NCBI GenBank assembly: GCA_041660965.1 | Contig: JBAZVH010000001.1 | Coordinates: 547,016 to 611,015, forward strand | Source of the DNA: Candidatus Gracilibacteria bacterium | GTDB lineage: Bacteria; Patescibacteriota; Gracilibacteria; BD1-5; JAGOOR01 | Direction: 5' to 3' | Length of the DNA: 64,000 nt | In this document: positions 55,006-64,000 of the stretch, piece by piece | How the letters are laid out: each line of letters opens with the position of its first letter | How positions within the stretch are numbered: position 1 is the first letter of the stretch | Program-made: the position numbers and the translations under genes | Notes under the pieces: generated by a model | What the model saw: only the letters and a program-made list of their open reading frames with translations | What the model was told of the DNA's origin: nothing | The model's database searches: none

Positions 55006-55485
55006 ATGCCACAAAATCCTTCCGTAACGCTTCACACCAACCATGGTGATATCACGCTCGAAATCTTTGCAGACAAAGTCCCAAGGACAGCAAAAAATTT
55101 CGTCGAACTCGCACAACGTGGCTACTATACAGGTACGATATTTCATCGTGTGATGCGAGATTTTATGATCCAATGAGGTGACCCGACTGGTACTGGTCGA
55201 GGAGGGGAAAGTGTGTATGGTGAAAAATTTGAAGATGAATTTCATCCAGAGCTTTCTCATAAAAAATGATTTCTCTCCATGGCGAACGCTGGTCCCAATA
55301 CGAATGGAAGTCAATTTTTTATCGTGCATGCCGAAGAGACTGCATGGCTTGACGGAAAGCATTCTGTCTTTTGACAGGTCGTAAATGGGCTTGATATCGT
55401 CGACATCATCGCTTCTGTTCCTACCGATAGTGGTGATCGCCCATTCAAAAAAGTAGAAATTGTTCGAGTAACAATCCAAGATTAA
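55006..55485 (+). CDS. Cyclophilin-type peptidyl-prolyl isomerase (159 aa)
   Basis: Cytoplasmic single-domain cyclophilin: VTLHTNHGDITLEIFADKVPRTAKNF, then FHRVMRDFMIQGGDPTGTGRGG with the catalytic Arg of FHRV, SMANAGPNTNGSQFFI, and WLDGKHSVFGQVVNGLDIVD. No signal peptide. Three TGA-Gly codons at otherwise invariant glycines (IQGGD, KKGFLS, VFGQV), strong support for code 25. The leader ends TTATATAT directly before the ATG. Confidence 0.96.
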
Positions 55486-55499
55486 AAGAAATACAAAGT

Positions 55500-55790
55500 A
55501 AAAGATTTGCCCGTCATTCCAGCCAAGCGAGGCACGAGCGCGAGGTGGAATCCAGGTGAAACTTATGCCTATACCAACTCCTGGCGAGCTTCTTGTACTT
55601 TTGGCGCCAAAAGTACGAAAAGCGTTCAGGGGACAAAAACTCGCTATTTTCTCCATTCGTCACAATATCTGCATTCATCCCGCTCAAACAGTTTGTCCCC
55701 CGAAACCCCATTTCTGACTATCAAGAAAGCATAGCTCAAACAGTATTTGCTCTCGGACTCTCTCTTCCAGATAGCGAGAAAATAAAATTA
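55500..55790. repeat. Dispersed repeat region, copy B
   Basis: A CCCGTCATTCCAGCC...GGTGGAATCCA unit (55510-55555) is followed by the palindromic element 55589-55652 (near-identical to 23374-23437). CTGCATTCATCCC, CCCCCGAAACCCCATTTCTG and the CTCAAACAGTATTTGCTCTCGG tail shared with copy C follow. TACAAA/TTTGTA-type repeats follow at about 55800-55835. No gene in 55486-55890. Confidence 0.8.
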
Positions 55791-55845
55791 TTTCCTCCAT
55801 TCTGTATTTTGTATTTTGTACTTTGTATTTTTTGTTTGAGCATCA

Positions 55846-55876
55846 AAAACCTCCTCTTTTCTAGGAGGGTTTTTAT
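55846..55876. terminator. Intrinsic terminator, probably bidirectional
   Basis: CCTCCT-CTTTTCT-AGGAGG with flanking A4 and T runs, between the plus-strand repeat region and the convergent 175-aa gene. Confidence 0.75.
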
Positions 55877-55890
55877 ATTTGATGAGATTT

Positions 55891-56418
55891 TTAGACTGGA
55901 GTCGTCACTACTTGATGCGCTGATTGCTGGATTATACCTTCGATACGTAGGGTGATATGGTCGAGGATGGCGATAGTGATATCTCGCTTGAGAGGATCGA
56001 TATTCTTTTTTGCTACAATGAGAGCTTTTTTCTCTGTGATACGTCCCTGCACTTCTGTGAGGGCTTGTCTCTGTACTTCCGCTGATACTCCAGCCAGTTT
56101 TTCTGTGAGTTGTTCCATTACTTTATCAAGACGTGCTTGGTATTTTTCGATCAGTTTGTCACGAATAAGTGTCTGCGCATCCACTAGAAGTGCTTCATCG
56201 GAAGGTGCGACATCCTCTTCTGGAACTACGGCGATTTTTTTTGTGTCAATTTCTTCTGGAGTAACTGCGGGTGCTACTTCTCATACTGCAGGTTTTGCAA
56301 AATCATACACATCTTCCACTGGAGCACTGACCGGAACGGCTACAGCTGTCTCAGCAAAAGTGGGCAATACGCAGAAAAGGCTCAAAATGAGCGCACTAAA
56401 AATAGACCGTCGTTTCAT
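55891..56418 (-). CDS. Secreted helical protein of unknown function (175 aa)
   Basis: MKRRSIFSALILSLFCVLPTFAETA is a clean signal peptide (cleavage after TFA). A Pro/Val/Glu-rich linker (VAPAVTPEEIDTKK) leads to a long charged helical domain (IRDKLIEKYQARLDKVMEQLTEKLAGV... EVQGRITEKKALIVAKKN). One TGA-Gly (PAVGEVAP). The helix repeats suggest a coiled coil or a periplasm-like spacer. Unrecognised family. Ends at the bidirectional terminator. Confidence 0.75.
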
Positions 56419-56508
56419 ATTCCCCAGTATAGGAGATTTTTCCTCCTTGACTAGTCCTGATTTGTGAGGATTGTGTGAAGAATTATTTTTATGTTTTTAT
56501 ATTCCATC

Positions 56509-56536
56509 TTGATTTCAAGCATTTATTCGATATACT
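56509..56536 (+). promoter_or_regulatory. Candidate hisS promoter
   Basis: TTGATT (56509-56514), 16-base spacer and TATACT (56531-56536), about 55 bases before the hisS start. Confidence 0.6.
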
Positions 56537-56595
56537 CTTTCAATACTCTTTTTTATTTTATCCTTTATTTTTAGAGCAAGGATTTATTTTTTCTT

Positions 56596-57933
56596 ATGGA
56601 AATTCCGCAAAAAGTTCGTGGCACACAAGATTGGTTTGGTGAGCAACAGCGCTATTACACGTTTATAAAAAAAGTATCTCGACATATTTTTCGACACTTT
56701 GGGTTTACTCGTATTTCCACTCCCGTTATGGAAATGCGCGATCTCATCGTCCGTTCTATCGGACTCGAGACGGATGTTGTCAGCAAAGAGCTCTACGAGT
56801 TTAAGGATAAAAAAGGTCGTGACCTGGTCCTCAAACCAGAATCCACGGCTGGTGTCATGCGTTCGTATCTCGAAAATTTTTCTCAAGAACCACAGCCCGT
56901 GTATCTTTACTACATAGAGCCGCATTTTCGCTATGATCGACCACAGAAGGGGCGTTTTCGACAGTTTCATCAGCTCGGCGCTGAGATTATCGGCGAACGA
57001 GATGCTGTCCTCGACTCCGAAAATATCCATATGGCTGTCAAAATCCTTCGGGACTGTGGACTGGGAGAAAAGTTTACACTCAAGATAAATACTCTCGGAA
57101 ACACAAAAGAACGTGAGGCGTATGTTGGTGAGCTCCAGCAGTATTTCCGTGGAAAATCTCATCTTCTCGACGAGATAGATCAGGCACGTGTCGAGAAAAA
57201 TCCTCTTCGTCTGCTCGACTCAAAAAATCCTGATGTCCGTGAGATTCTTCCGTATGCCCCTCAACTGAAGGCCTTCTTCAAAAAAGATACAATTGCCTAT
57301 TACGAAGCCGTGAAAGAGTATCTTGATATTCTCAAAATTCCGTACGTCGAAGACCCTACCCTGGTCCGTGGGCTCGACTATTATTGCGATGTTGTCTTTG
57401 AATGTGTCGATAATTCTGGTCGCACACAAGACGCCTACTGTGGTGGTGGACGCTATGATGGACTTGCGACAAGCATTGGCTCAAAAAATCCTGTTCCTGC
57501 CGTCGGTTTTGCGATGGGTGTGGAACGTCTTATCGACTCTATGAAGGAGTCCGGACTTTCTGTTATCAATAAAGATATCCTCGATCTCTACTTTGTCCAA
57601 GTCGGCGAGGAAGCGAAAAAAATCGCTCTTCCGCTCAGTATCGAAGCACGTGATCGTGGGCTCAAAGTATCGGCTTCATTTGGGTCTCCTTCGATGAAGA
57701 CGCAGCTGAAAAAGGCCAATCAACTCAATGCACGATATGTCGCTATCATCGGTATTATGGAAGCACGACGAGGTGTTTGCCAGTTCAAAGATATGGCAAC
57801 GGGTATTCAAAAAGAAGTAAAACTGTCTGAGCTTATCAAAGTAATGACCGATATCGTCGGTGAAGAAAATCTCGATTTCTATGATCCGATGAAGGAGCTC
57901 CTGTTTACGGCTCCGGCAGTGGAGACAGTATAG
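56596..57933 (+). CDS. hisS: Histidyl-tRNA synthetase (445 aa)
   Basis: Class II synthetase. Motif 1 region FGFTRISTPVMEM, motif 2 YIEPHFRYDRPQKGRFRQFHQLGAEIIG, the HisA box VRGLDYYCDVVFE and YCGGGRYDGL, and motif 3 AVGFAMGVERL are all present. The C-terminal anticodon-binding domain runs from about residue 335 (LYFVQVGEEAKKIALPLS to KLSELIKV). Full length. None of its roughly 33 glycines uses TGA, unlike most neighbours. The ATG is preceded by a T-rich leader without Shine-Dalgarno. Confidence 0.97.
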   Translation: MEIPQKVRGTQDWFGEQQRYYTFIKKVSRHIFRHFGFTRISTPVMEMRDLIVRSIGLETDVVSKELYEFKDKKGRDLVLKPESTAGVMRSYLENFSQEPQPVYLYYIEPHFRYDRPQKGRFRQFHQLGAEIIGERDAVLDSENIHMAVKILRDCGLGEKFTLKINTLGNTKEREAYVGELQQYFRGKSHLLDEIDQARVEKNPLRLLDSKNPDVREILPYAPQLKAFFKKDTIAYYEAVKEYLDILKIPYVEDPTLVRGLDYYCDVVFECVDNSGRTQDAYCGGGRYDGLATSIGSKNPVPAVGFAMGVERLIDSMKESGLSVINKDILDLYFVQVGEEAKKIALPLSIEARDRGLKVSASFGSPSMKTQLKKANQLNARYVAIIGIMEARRGVCQFKDMATGIQKEVKLSELIKVMTDIVGEENLDFYDPMKELLFTAPAVETV

Positions 57934-58050
57934 TAAACGAAAGTTTACTAGGTTTACTGAGTTCTTAAGTTTACTAAGTTGATGCATTGAGGGTTGTCCG
58001 AACCAACAATTTCTTCTTATGACTATGACTGTTACTATGACTTCTGTAAA

Positions 58051-58078
58051 ATTTCCCCAGCAATGGGGATTTTTTTAT
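58051..58078 (+). terminator. hisS terminator
   Basis: Stem TCCCCA-GCAA-TGGGGA followed by T7. Upstream, 57936-57980 holds imperfect AGTTTACTAG repeats. Confidence 0.8.
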
Positions 58079-58104
58079 TGTGAAAAGTGGGGAATGAATA
58101 TAAT
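58078..58104 (+). promoter_or_regulatory. Candidate dpnI promoter
   Basis: TTGTGA (58078-58083), 15-base spacer and TATAAT (58099-58104), ending 6 bases before the ATG; the transcript may be nearly leaderless. Confidence 0.55.
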
Positions 58105-58110
58105 CACAAC

Positions 58111-58869
58111 ATGTCTTTTCTCGATTTTAGTCTCACAAATCATAGGAGTTCGTCACAAAAAGTGCGAGTTATAACTGAGGCATGGACACATGAAAATATT
58201 TTTTGCCCTGTTTGCTGACAATCGCTTGAACAATATCCAAACAACACTCCTGTTGGTGATTTTTTCTGCAAAAGTTGCCAAGAAGATTTTGAGTTAAAAT
58301 CCAAGAAATGAACTTTTTGAAAGAAGATTACCGATGGCGCATACAGGACTATGATTGAACGACTGAAGAGTTCTCAGAATCCAAATTTCTTTGGTTTGAG
58401 TTATACAAAAGAATACGAAGTATTTAATTTCTTTGTCGTGCCGAAACATTATTTTACTCCAGCAATTATAGAAGAAAGAAAACCCCTATCCCTAACAGCT
58501 AAAAGAGCAGGATGGATTGGTTGCAATATTCTCCTAGATCCGATTCCAGAAAGTGGAAAAATATTTTATGTAAAAGAAGGTAAAAATTTGAGCAAATGAC
58601 AGGTACTAGAAAATTGGAACAAGACGAGTTTTCTTCAAGAAACCTGAAATCTAGAAACAAAGGGTTGGCTCCTCGATGTGATGCGATGTATCGATATGCT
58701 TTGAAAAGATACTTTTTCTCTAAAAGATATGTATGAATTTAAATCTCATTTATCCCAACTTCATCCAGAAAACAATCATATTCCTGACAAAATTCGTCAA
58801 CAACTTCAGAAACTTATCGTCCATTGATATATCGAAAGATTAGAGAATGGTATTTATAAAAAACTCTAG
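58111..58869 (+). CDS. dpnI: DpnI-type methyl-directed restriction endonuclease (252 aa)
   Basis: Aligns from end to end with pneumococcal DpnI as I remember it (254 aa). Zinc site C32-P-V-C35 and C53-K-S-C56, PD-(D/E)XK active site Asp50, Glu61 and Lys63 (DFFCKSCQEDFELKSKKG), TDGAYRTMIERL, NPNFFGLSYTKEYEVFNFFVVPK, LTAKRAGWIGCNI, and a C-terminal winged helix (NNHIPDKIRQQLQKLI). DpnI cuts only Gm6ATC, so it attacks Dam-methylated DNA and needs no partner methylase; none is adjacent. About nine TGA-Gly codons show it is fully adapted to this code. Confidence 0.95.
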
Positions 58870-58952
58870 TTTTGATCTTTAAATAGATCTTACTCTTGAT
58901 CTTTTTCCAAAAATTCATAGATCATGATCGTTTATTTCTTAACGATTTTTCT

Positions 58953-59261
58953 ATGTCTCTCGATTCAATTTATACCAAGCAATATAAAAAAATGAGTCAT
59001 TTCATATTCGTGACTTTTGAGTGATATACTTATCAACCAGATTCCGAGGAACCAGAACCAGATATTGAGAATATGCAGGTGATAGGTTTTGCTACAGGAT
59101 ACTCAAGAGAAGAAGCATACCGAAACCTCATTCATACAAGTGAATGTTTACTTGATACAAGTTTTGATGAAATTTGGTGTATGAAAATAGAAGGAGAAAA
59201 ATATGATTGTATGTTTTCTCTTGCAGAGACAAAAGAATATGAAAAAATCACAGGAAAATAA
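58953..59261 (+). CDS. Hypothetical protein (102 aa)
   Basis: Unrecognised small acidic protein: MSLDSIYTKQYKKMSHFIFVTFEGYTYQPDSEEPEPDIENM, then FATGYSREEAYRNLI and FDEIWCMKIEGEKYDCMFSLAETKEYE. One TGA-Gly (FEGYTY). It lies between dpnI and the LexA-like gene with its own leader; it may be unrelated to either. The continuous frame and code-25 Gly in a plausible context support it. Confidence 0.6.
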
Positions 59262-59372
59262 TTTCCTTCTTATTATGCATGAGCATTTATTTATCTTTCG
59301 GAAGCCACTGTAAATTTAATTAGTGCTTACGGTTCAACTTTTCACAGGAAAACTACTTTCTCTAAAAAAGAT

Positions 59373-59400
59373 TTGCTTTCAAGATTTTACTGAATATAAT
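59373..59400 (+). promoter_or_regulatory. Candidate promoter of the LexA-like gene
   Basis: TTGCTT (59373-59378), 16-base spacer and TATAAT (59395-59400), 32 bases before the ATG. No obvious palindromic SOS box is seen over it. The rest of 59262-59432 shows nothing else. Confidence 0.5.
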
Positions 59401-59432
59401 GGAATCTGAAAATATCCTTTTCTCCTTCCACT

Positions 59433-60050
59433 ATGAAATTTCTCGACTCACGCCACAGGGATATCCTCGAATTTCTCCACGATAACCAGGAATATACGAC
59501 CACCCTGATGGATATCGGAAACGCTATCGGTATCGATCATCCCCAGAAGGTTCTCGATAAACTTGAGCAGCTCGAAAATAGGGGATATATTTCCAAGAAC
59601 CCCTTCTGAGGATACCAAGTCTTGAAGCGGTATGAAGATACGAACCAGCTTGCTCTACCGTTCTTCTGATTTGCACAGTGTGGAAATGCTGGGAAAAATA
59701 TCCTCGAGGAATATCCACGAAAAAAACTCCCTATCGAGAAAAATCTTATCAATACCGCAGAGCTGGATCAGTATTTTATTACGCGTGCAAAAGGGGATTC
59801 CATGGAGCCATTTATTCAGTCTGGTGATTTTGCTTTGATTCATGTGCAGAGTAGTTTCGATACAGGTGATAAGGTCCTCGTCGTCCATAATAACCAACCA
59901 AAAATCAAAAAGATCCATACTGTGAACGGACAAAAAGTCCTGCAATCGTATAACTCCAATCATAAAGATCTGATTCTCGAGGAGTATGATGATATCAATA
60001 TCGTCGGTGTCGTGAAACAGATCTTCCCAAAGGACACTTTCACGGTGTAA
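59433..60050 (+). CDS. LexA-like S24 self-cleaving repressor (205 aa)
   Basis: N-terminal winged helix (RHRDILEFLHDNQEYTTTLMDIGNAIGIDHPQKVLDKLEQLENRGYISKN), then LPFFGFAQCGNAGKN (cleavage probably at an Ala-Gly or Cys-Gly here). The S24 peptidase has nucleophile Ser123 in AKGDSMEPFIQSGD and a Lys near 159-161 in PKIKKIHTV as the general base. Closest by architecture to LexA, which represses DNA-damage genes and self-cleaves with RecA. A phage-type repressor is possible but no phage genes are nearby. Two TGA-Gly codons (FGG, FFGFA). Confidence 0.85.
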
Positions 60051-60116
60051 TTTTTAGCATAAACAAGTACTTTTTTTATGGTGTGAGATATTTTTTGTAA
60101 GAAAAAAGAAAAAAAC

Positions 60117-60143
60117 TTGCATTTCAAAAAAACTCGCTATACT
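60117..60143 (+). promoter_or_regulatory. Candidate rpoB promoter
   Basis: TTGCAT (60117-60122), 15-base spacer and TATACT (60138-60143). This gives a leader of about 115 bases, the longest for an mRNA here, with CTTGTCTATGCGG-like short inverted segments; a regulatory role is possible. No rplJL genes precede rpoB. Confidence 0.6.
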
Positions 60144-60264
60144 AGCTCCCATATTACATATCCCCTGCCTTTTCGTGCACGAACCTACTAGATAACCTCT
60201 CCGTGTATATCGTATAGCTTGTCTATGCGGTTTTTCTGTGTCTTTTATCTTCTTTTTTTACGCT

Positions 60265-60930
60265 ATGTCTGCGAAAAACGCCCCAAAACCTGCTAAAAAA
60301 GCAGGCACTACTGTATCAGCGAAGGTCTCTAACAGCAAAAAAAGTGCTCCCGCAAAGAGTACAAAACCTGCTAAAAAAGTGGGAAAGATAGTGCCAAAAA
60401 AGCCAGCAGTTGTGGCAAAAAAGCATATTCCTACCAAGAAGAAGTCAGTTGTTCTCGCGAAGAAACCTCTTCCAAAAGTGAAGAAGGTGGTGGTTCCTAA
60501 GAAGATACTATCTTCAAAGAAATCTCCTCCTCCGACAAGATCTACGACAAAAAAATCAGTTGTGGCAAAAAAGAAGCCAGTAGCGAAGAAACCTGTGGTT
60601 CCCGTGAAAAAGATTGTTGCATCGAAGAAGCCAGTAGCGAAGAAAAATGTTTCTTCTAAAAAACCAACTCTTGCAAAAAAGAAGCCAATTGTTTCACCGA
60701 AGAAGCCAGTGGCGAAAAAACCTCTTCCAAAAGTGAAAAAAAATGTTTCTTCTAAAAAACCAGTTGTTACAAAAAAGAAGCCAGTTCCTTCGACAGGATC
60801 AAAATCTACGACAAAAAAAGTAACAAAACCAGAAGTTGTCGCAAAAAAGAAACCGACCCCTCCAACAAAAATAGAAGCGGTTCTCGTCGCAAAACCACGC
60901 AAGGTCGCGACGCCTATCAAGGAAACTCCG
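60265..60930 (+). repeat. Degenerate repeat tract encoding the basic extension of RpoB
   Basis: Short imperfect DNA repeats (AAGAAGCCAGTAGCGAAGAA, TCTTCTAAAAAACCA, CCTCTTCCAAAAGTGAA) recur out of order. This fits growth by slippage or recombination while staying in frame. Confidence 0.85.
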
Positions 60931-63900
60931 ACGCATGGAGCTCTGTATGTTCGCTCAGGACGACATTTTTATACAGAGGATCGTTCTATCCTTGAAATGC
61001 CAGAACTGATCGCAGCACAGCTCGATTCGTACAAAAAATTTATTGATTTTGGTATTCGAGAAGCTCTTGAGGGGATGTTTCCTATTCATGATTTTTCTGA
61101 AGAGCGTGTTGAGATTCATTTTAAAGACTTCGAAATAGAAGCACCTCGTTATCAGCCCAAAGAATGTCGTCGGAAAAATCTCAACTACGAATCATATCTT
61201 CGTGTAAAACTCCAGATGCTCAATAAAGAGACTGGAGAAATCAAAGAAGATACCGTTTTTCTCGGTGCCGTCCCTGTGATGACAGAAAAGGGCACCTTTA
61301 TTATCAATGGTGTTGAGCGGGTTATCGTGCATCAGATTATCAAGGCGGATGGTATTTCCTTCGAAGCCGATGCAGGTGTGTACACAGCGAAAATCAAACC
61401 AAAAAAAGGAGCATGGCTCGAATTTACTGTCGACAAAAAATGAGTTATCACGGTTCGTATCGATAAAAAAAGAAAAATGACTGCGACGACACTCCTACGT
61501 GCCTTCGGTATCGAGAGTGACGCCATGATTATCAAAGCATTCAAGGATGATAAAGATATCATCGCAAAATATATCCAACCAACGATCGATAAGGATAAAA
61601 CAAAAAAACAAGTCGAAGCATGGCATACACTCTATAAATTGATTCGTCCGGGTGATCTCGGTACGGATGAGCGAGTTGAGGACTTATTCCGCACGATGTT
61701 TGCCAATCCAAAGCGATTTGATCTCGGAGAAGTGGCTCGTCTCAAGATAGCACGAAAACTCGGTGTCAGTGATGTCTACGAAGGCGATGGTCGATTTATA
61801 TCCAATGATGACCTTATCGAAACTATTCGTTATCTTCTTCGACTCAATATCGGGGATACAACAGCGACACCCGATGATATCGATCGTCTCGATAATCGAC
61901 GTATTCGCTCAGTTGGTGAACTCATCCAAGAAAAATTTCTCGTCGGTCTCGCTCGTATGGAGCGAATTGCGAAGGATCGTATGACTGTTCTTGATCTCAG
62001 TGAATCCAGCGCACGAAGTTTTATCAACCACCGTCCTGTCGAAGCTGTTGTCAAAGAATTCTTCGCGAGCTCACAGCTTTCACAATTTATGGATCAGAGT
62101 AATCCGCTTTCTGAGCTCGCTCATAAGCGACGTATTTCAGCGATGGGTCCTGGTGGCTTGACTCGTGAACGTGCATCGTTTGAAGTTCGTGATGTCCACC
62201 CAACACAATACGGACGTATCTGTCCTATTGCGACACCAGAAGGTCCAAATATCGGTCTTGTCTTGCATTTTGCCTCATTCTCTCGTGTGGATAAACATGG
62301 ATTTATTCAGACACCTTACCGTGAAATCGCCCACTTTGTCCCAAATGATGGCGTCTCAGCGATCAATCGTATCACTCTCGAAGATCTCTTGGATAAAAAA
62401 GGGAAAGTCATTGTCCCAGAAAAAGTATTGATGAAAAAGGAGCATGCGGAACTTTTGAAAAAATCATATCCAGAAAAAGACGTCCTGGTTCGTGGATATC
62501 TCACTGATCGGTATGAATATGTGGACGCGTATGTAGAACGTAATTTTACGATTGCTGAAGCCAATTCTCCGATTGATGAATTCGGAAATTTCGCAGAAAC
62601 TCGACTCGGTGCTCGTCAAAATACCGATGCAACGTTCGTCTACGTTCGTGATATCACACATATTGATATCTCTCCAAAACAAATCGTCTCCGAGACGACA
62701 TCGTTGATTCCGTTTTTGGAACATGATGATGCGACTCGTGCGGAGATGGGATCGAACATGATGCGCCAAGCAGTACCTCTCGTGCATTCCGATGCTCCTA
62801 TTGTCTGAACTGGAAATGAAAAAGTCTTTGGCGAAAAGAGCGGATATTGCGTAATCGCAGAAGATGACGGAGAAGTCCTCGGTATCGATGCAAAACATAT
62901 CACAGTCCTCTATGCCGATGGAGAAAAGAAAACCTACGAACTCATAACATTTGAACGATCAAACCACGATATGCAGGTCCACCAATACCCTCGTGTCTCT
63001 CATGGACAAAAATTTCGTATCGGACAAGTCCTCGCAGATGGGCACTCTATGGAAAATGGCGAACTCGCTCTCGGGCGTAATCTCCGTGTCGCCTACATGC
63101 CTTGGAATGGTTACAACTTTGAAGATGCGATTATTCTCAATGCTGATATTGTCGAAAAGGATTATTTCACACACGTTTCTATCGCAGAATATACGATGGA
63201 TGTCCGTGAGACAAAACTCTGACCAGAGAGCACCACAGCTGATATCCCAAATGTATCATCTGTGAAACTTCGTGACCTCGATGAAGATGGTATCGTACGA
63301 GTAGGGGCCTTCGTAAAATGAGGCGATATCCTCGTCGGTAAGATCACTCCAAAGGGTGAACAAGAGCTTTCTCCAGAAGAGCGACTCCTCCGAGCTATCT
63401 TTGGTGACAAATCAAAAGATGTGAAAGATTCTTCTCTCTATATGCCGTCAGGGAGTGGAGGAAAAGTCATCGAAGTACAGACACTTCGAAAGGAAGAAGG
63501 TGACAATCTCGCGAATGGTGTTTTCAAACAAATCAAAGTGATGGTGGCACAGACGCGAAAGATAGAAGTCGGAGATAAGATGGCGGGTCGACATGGAAAT
63601 AAGGGTATCGTCGCTCGTATCGTGCCAGCGGAAGATATGCCTCACACGGCTGCTGGTGAACCAGTCGATATTATATTAAATCCACTTGGAGTCGTCTCTC
63701 GTATGAATATCGGACAAGTGCTCGAAGCGCATCTCGGAGAGGCAGCGCGCCAGCTCGGTATCACGGTTGCGACACCAGTCCTCAATGGTATCGGTATCGA
63801 GACTATTCATCAACTCATGCGAGATGCTGGAATGGATGAATCAGGAAAGGTACAGCTCTACGACGGACAAACTGGCGAACCATTCAAAGAACATACCATG

Positions 63901-64000
63901 CTCGGAACAGTCTATATGCTGAAGCTGCATCATCTTGTCGAAGATAAGATTCATGCGCGATCAGTCGGACCATACTCTATGGTGACACAGCAACCTCTCG
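60265..64000 (+). CDS. rpoB: RNA polymerase beta subunit with a Lys-rich N-terminal extension (3' truncated)
   Basis: Residues 1 to about 222 are a low-complexity basic tail of KKPVAKK, AKKKP and VPKK-type repeats (69 Lys by hand count), like histone H1 or AlgP. The ordinary beta subunit starts at about GRHFYTEDRSILEMPELIAAQLDSYKKFI. Recognisable beta regions: GTFIINGVERVIVHQ, SQLSQFMDQSNPLSELAHKRR (rifampicin pocket), DVHPTQYGRICPIATPEGPNIG, and GDKMAGRHGNKGIVARIVP with KLHHLVEDKIHARSVGPYSMVTQQPL at the window end. ATG 60265 is chosen; the frame opens at 60238. Four TGA-Gly codons, all outside the extension. The final part continues beyond the window. Confidence 0.95.

Noticed and set aside
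59433..60050. Prophage repressor
   Set aside because: The S24 architecture allows it, but there are no phage genes or attachment sites around; LexA-like is simpler.

Overview
The window comes from a bacterium that reads UGA as glycine (translation table 25), the hallmark of the candidate phyla Gracilibacteria and Absconditabacteria (SR1). Many recognisable genes are cut by in-frame TGA codons. Each reads through to full family length when TGA = Gly, and several of these TGAs fall on obligatory glycines: the first P-loop of Der, the MCG start of PurF, the KxG motif of a serine hydrolase. All coordinates here assume that only TAA and TAG terminate. Insertions in the 16S and 23S genes, a near-absence of Shine-Dalgarno sequences and mostly short pyrimidine-rich leaders also fit a CPR/Patescibacteria lineage. 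I cannot separate the two phyla from sequence alone.

Layout. 1-9353: surface and secreted protein locus on the plus strand. It has a serine hydrolase, a 1283-aa repeat protein, two small secreted paralogues of its tail, an acidic Pro-rich protein and an SLH-like anchored protein. 9343-13719 (minus): mutY, three small unknown or membrane genes and der. 13956-16596: dnaJ, tRNA-Val, a glycosyltransferase and a HIT protein. 16623-22116: AbrB-like regulator, membrane fusion protein and RND pump. 22180-23253: secE, nusG, tRNA-Phe. 23374-24115: dispersed repeat and a GtrA-like protein. 24402-31910: one 2502-aa modular surface protein. 31993-36145: tRNA-Leu, a TM_helix membrane protein, ddl, purF and an unknown gene. 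36682-42330: one complete rRNA operon (16S-23S-5S) with its promoter, boxA, processing stems and three insertions, one of which encodes a GIY-YIG nuclease. 42443-48731: pyrD, an apt-mtnN-luxS operon, a UPF0489 protein, tRNA-Cys, an unknown gene and a Nudix hydrolase. 48914-52118: purH and purB. 52137-56418: polytopic membrane protein, cyclophilin, dispersed repeat and a secreted helical protein. 56596-60050: hisS, a DpnI-type endonuclease, a small unknown gene and a LexA-like repressor. 60265-64000: rpoB, running off the window, with a roughly 222-residue Lys/Pro/Ala-rich N-terminal extension.

How the parts fit. The cell makes large secreted proteins that end in a shared SLH-like anchor, and it exports compounds through an RND pump next to an AbrB-type regulator. 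It keeps some purine (purF, purH, purB, apt) and pyrimidine (pyrD) enzymes. It has the activated-methyl-cycle pair MTAN and LuxS. DpnI without an obvious methylase suggests defence against Dam-methylated foreign or host DNA. Points most worth a second look: the histone-like extension on RNA polymerase beta; the nuclease-bearing 16S insertion and the arm sequence it does not share but the other 16S and 23S insertions do; and two frame-shifting simple repeats inside mutY.
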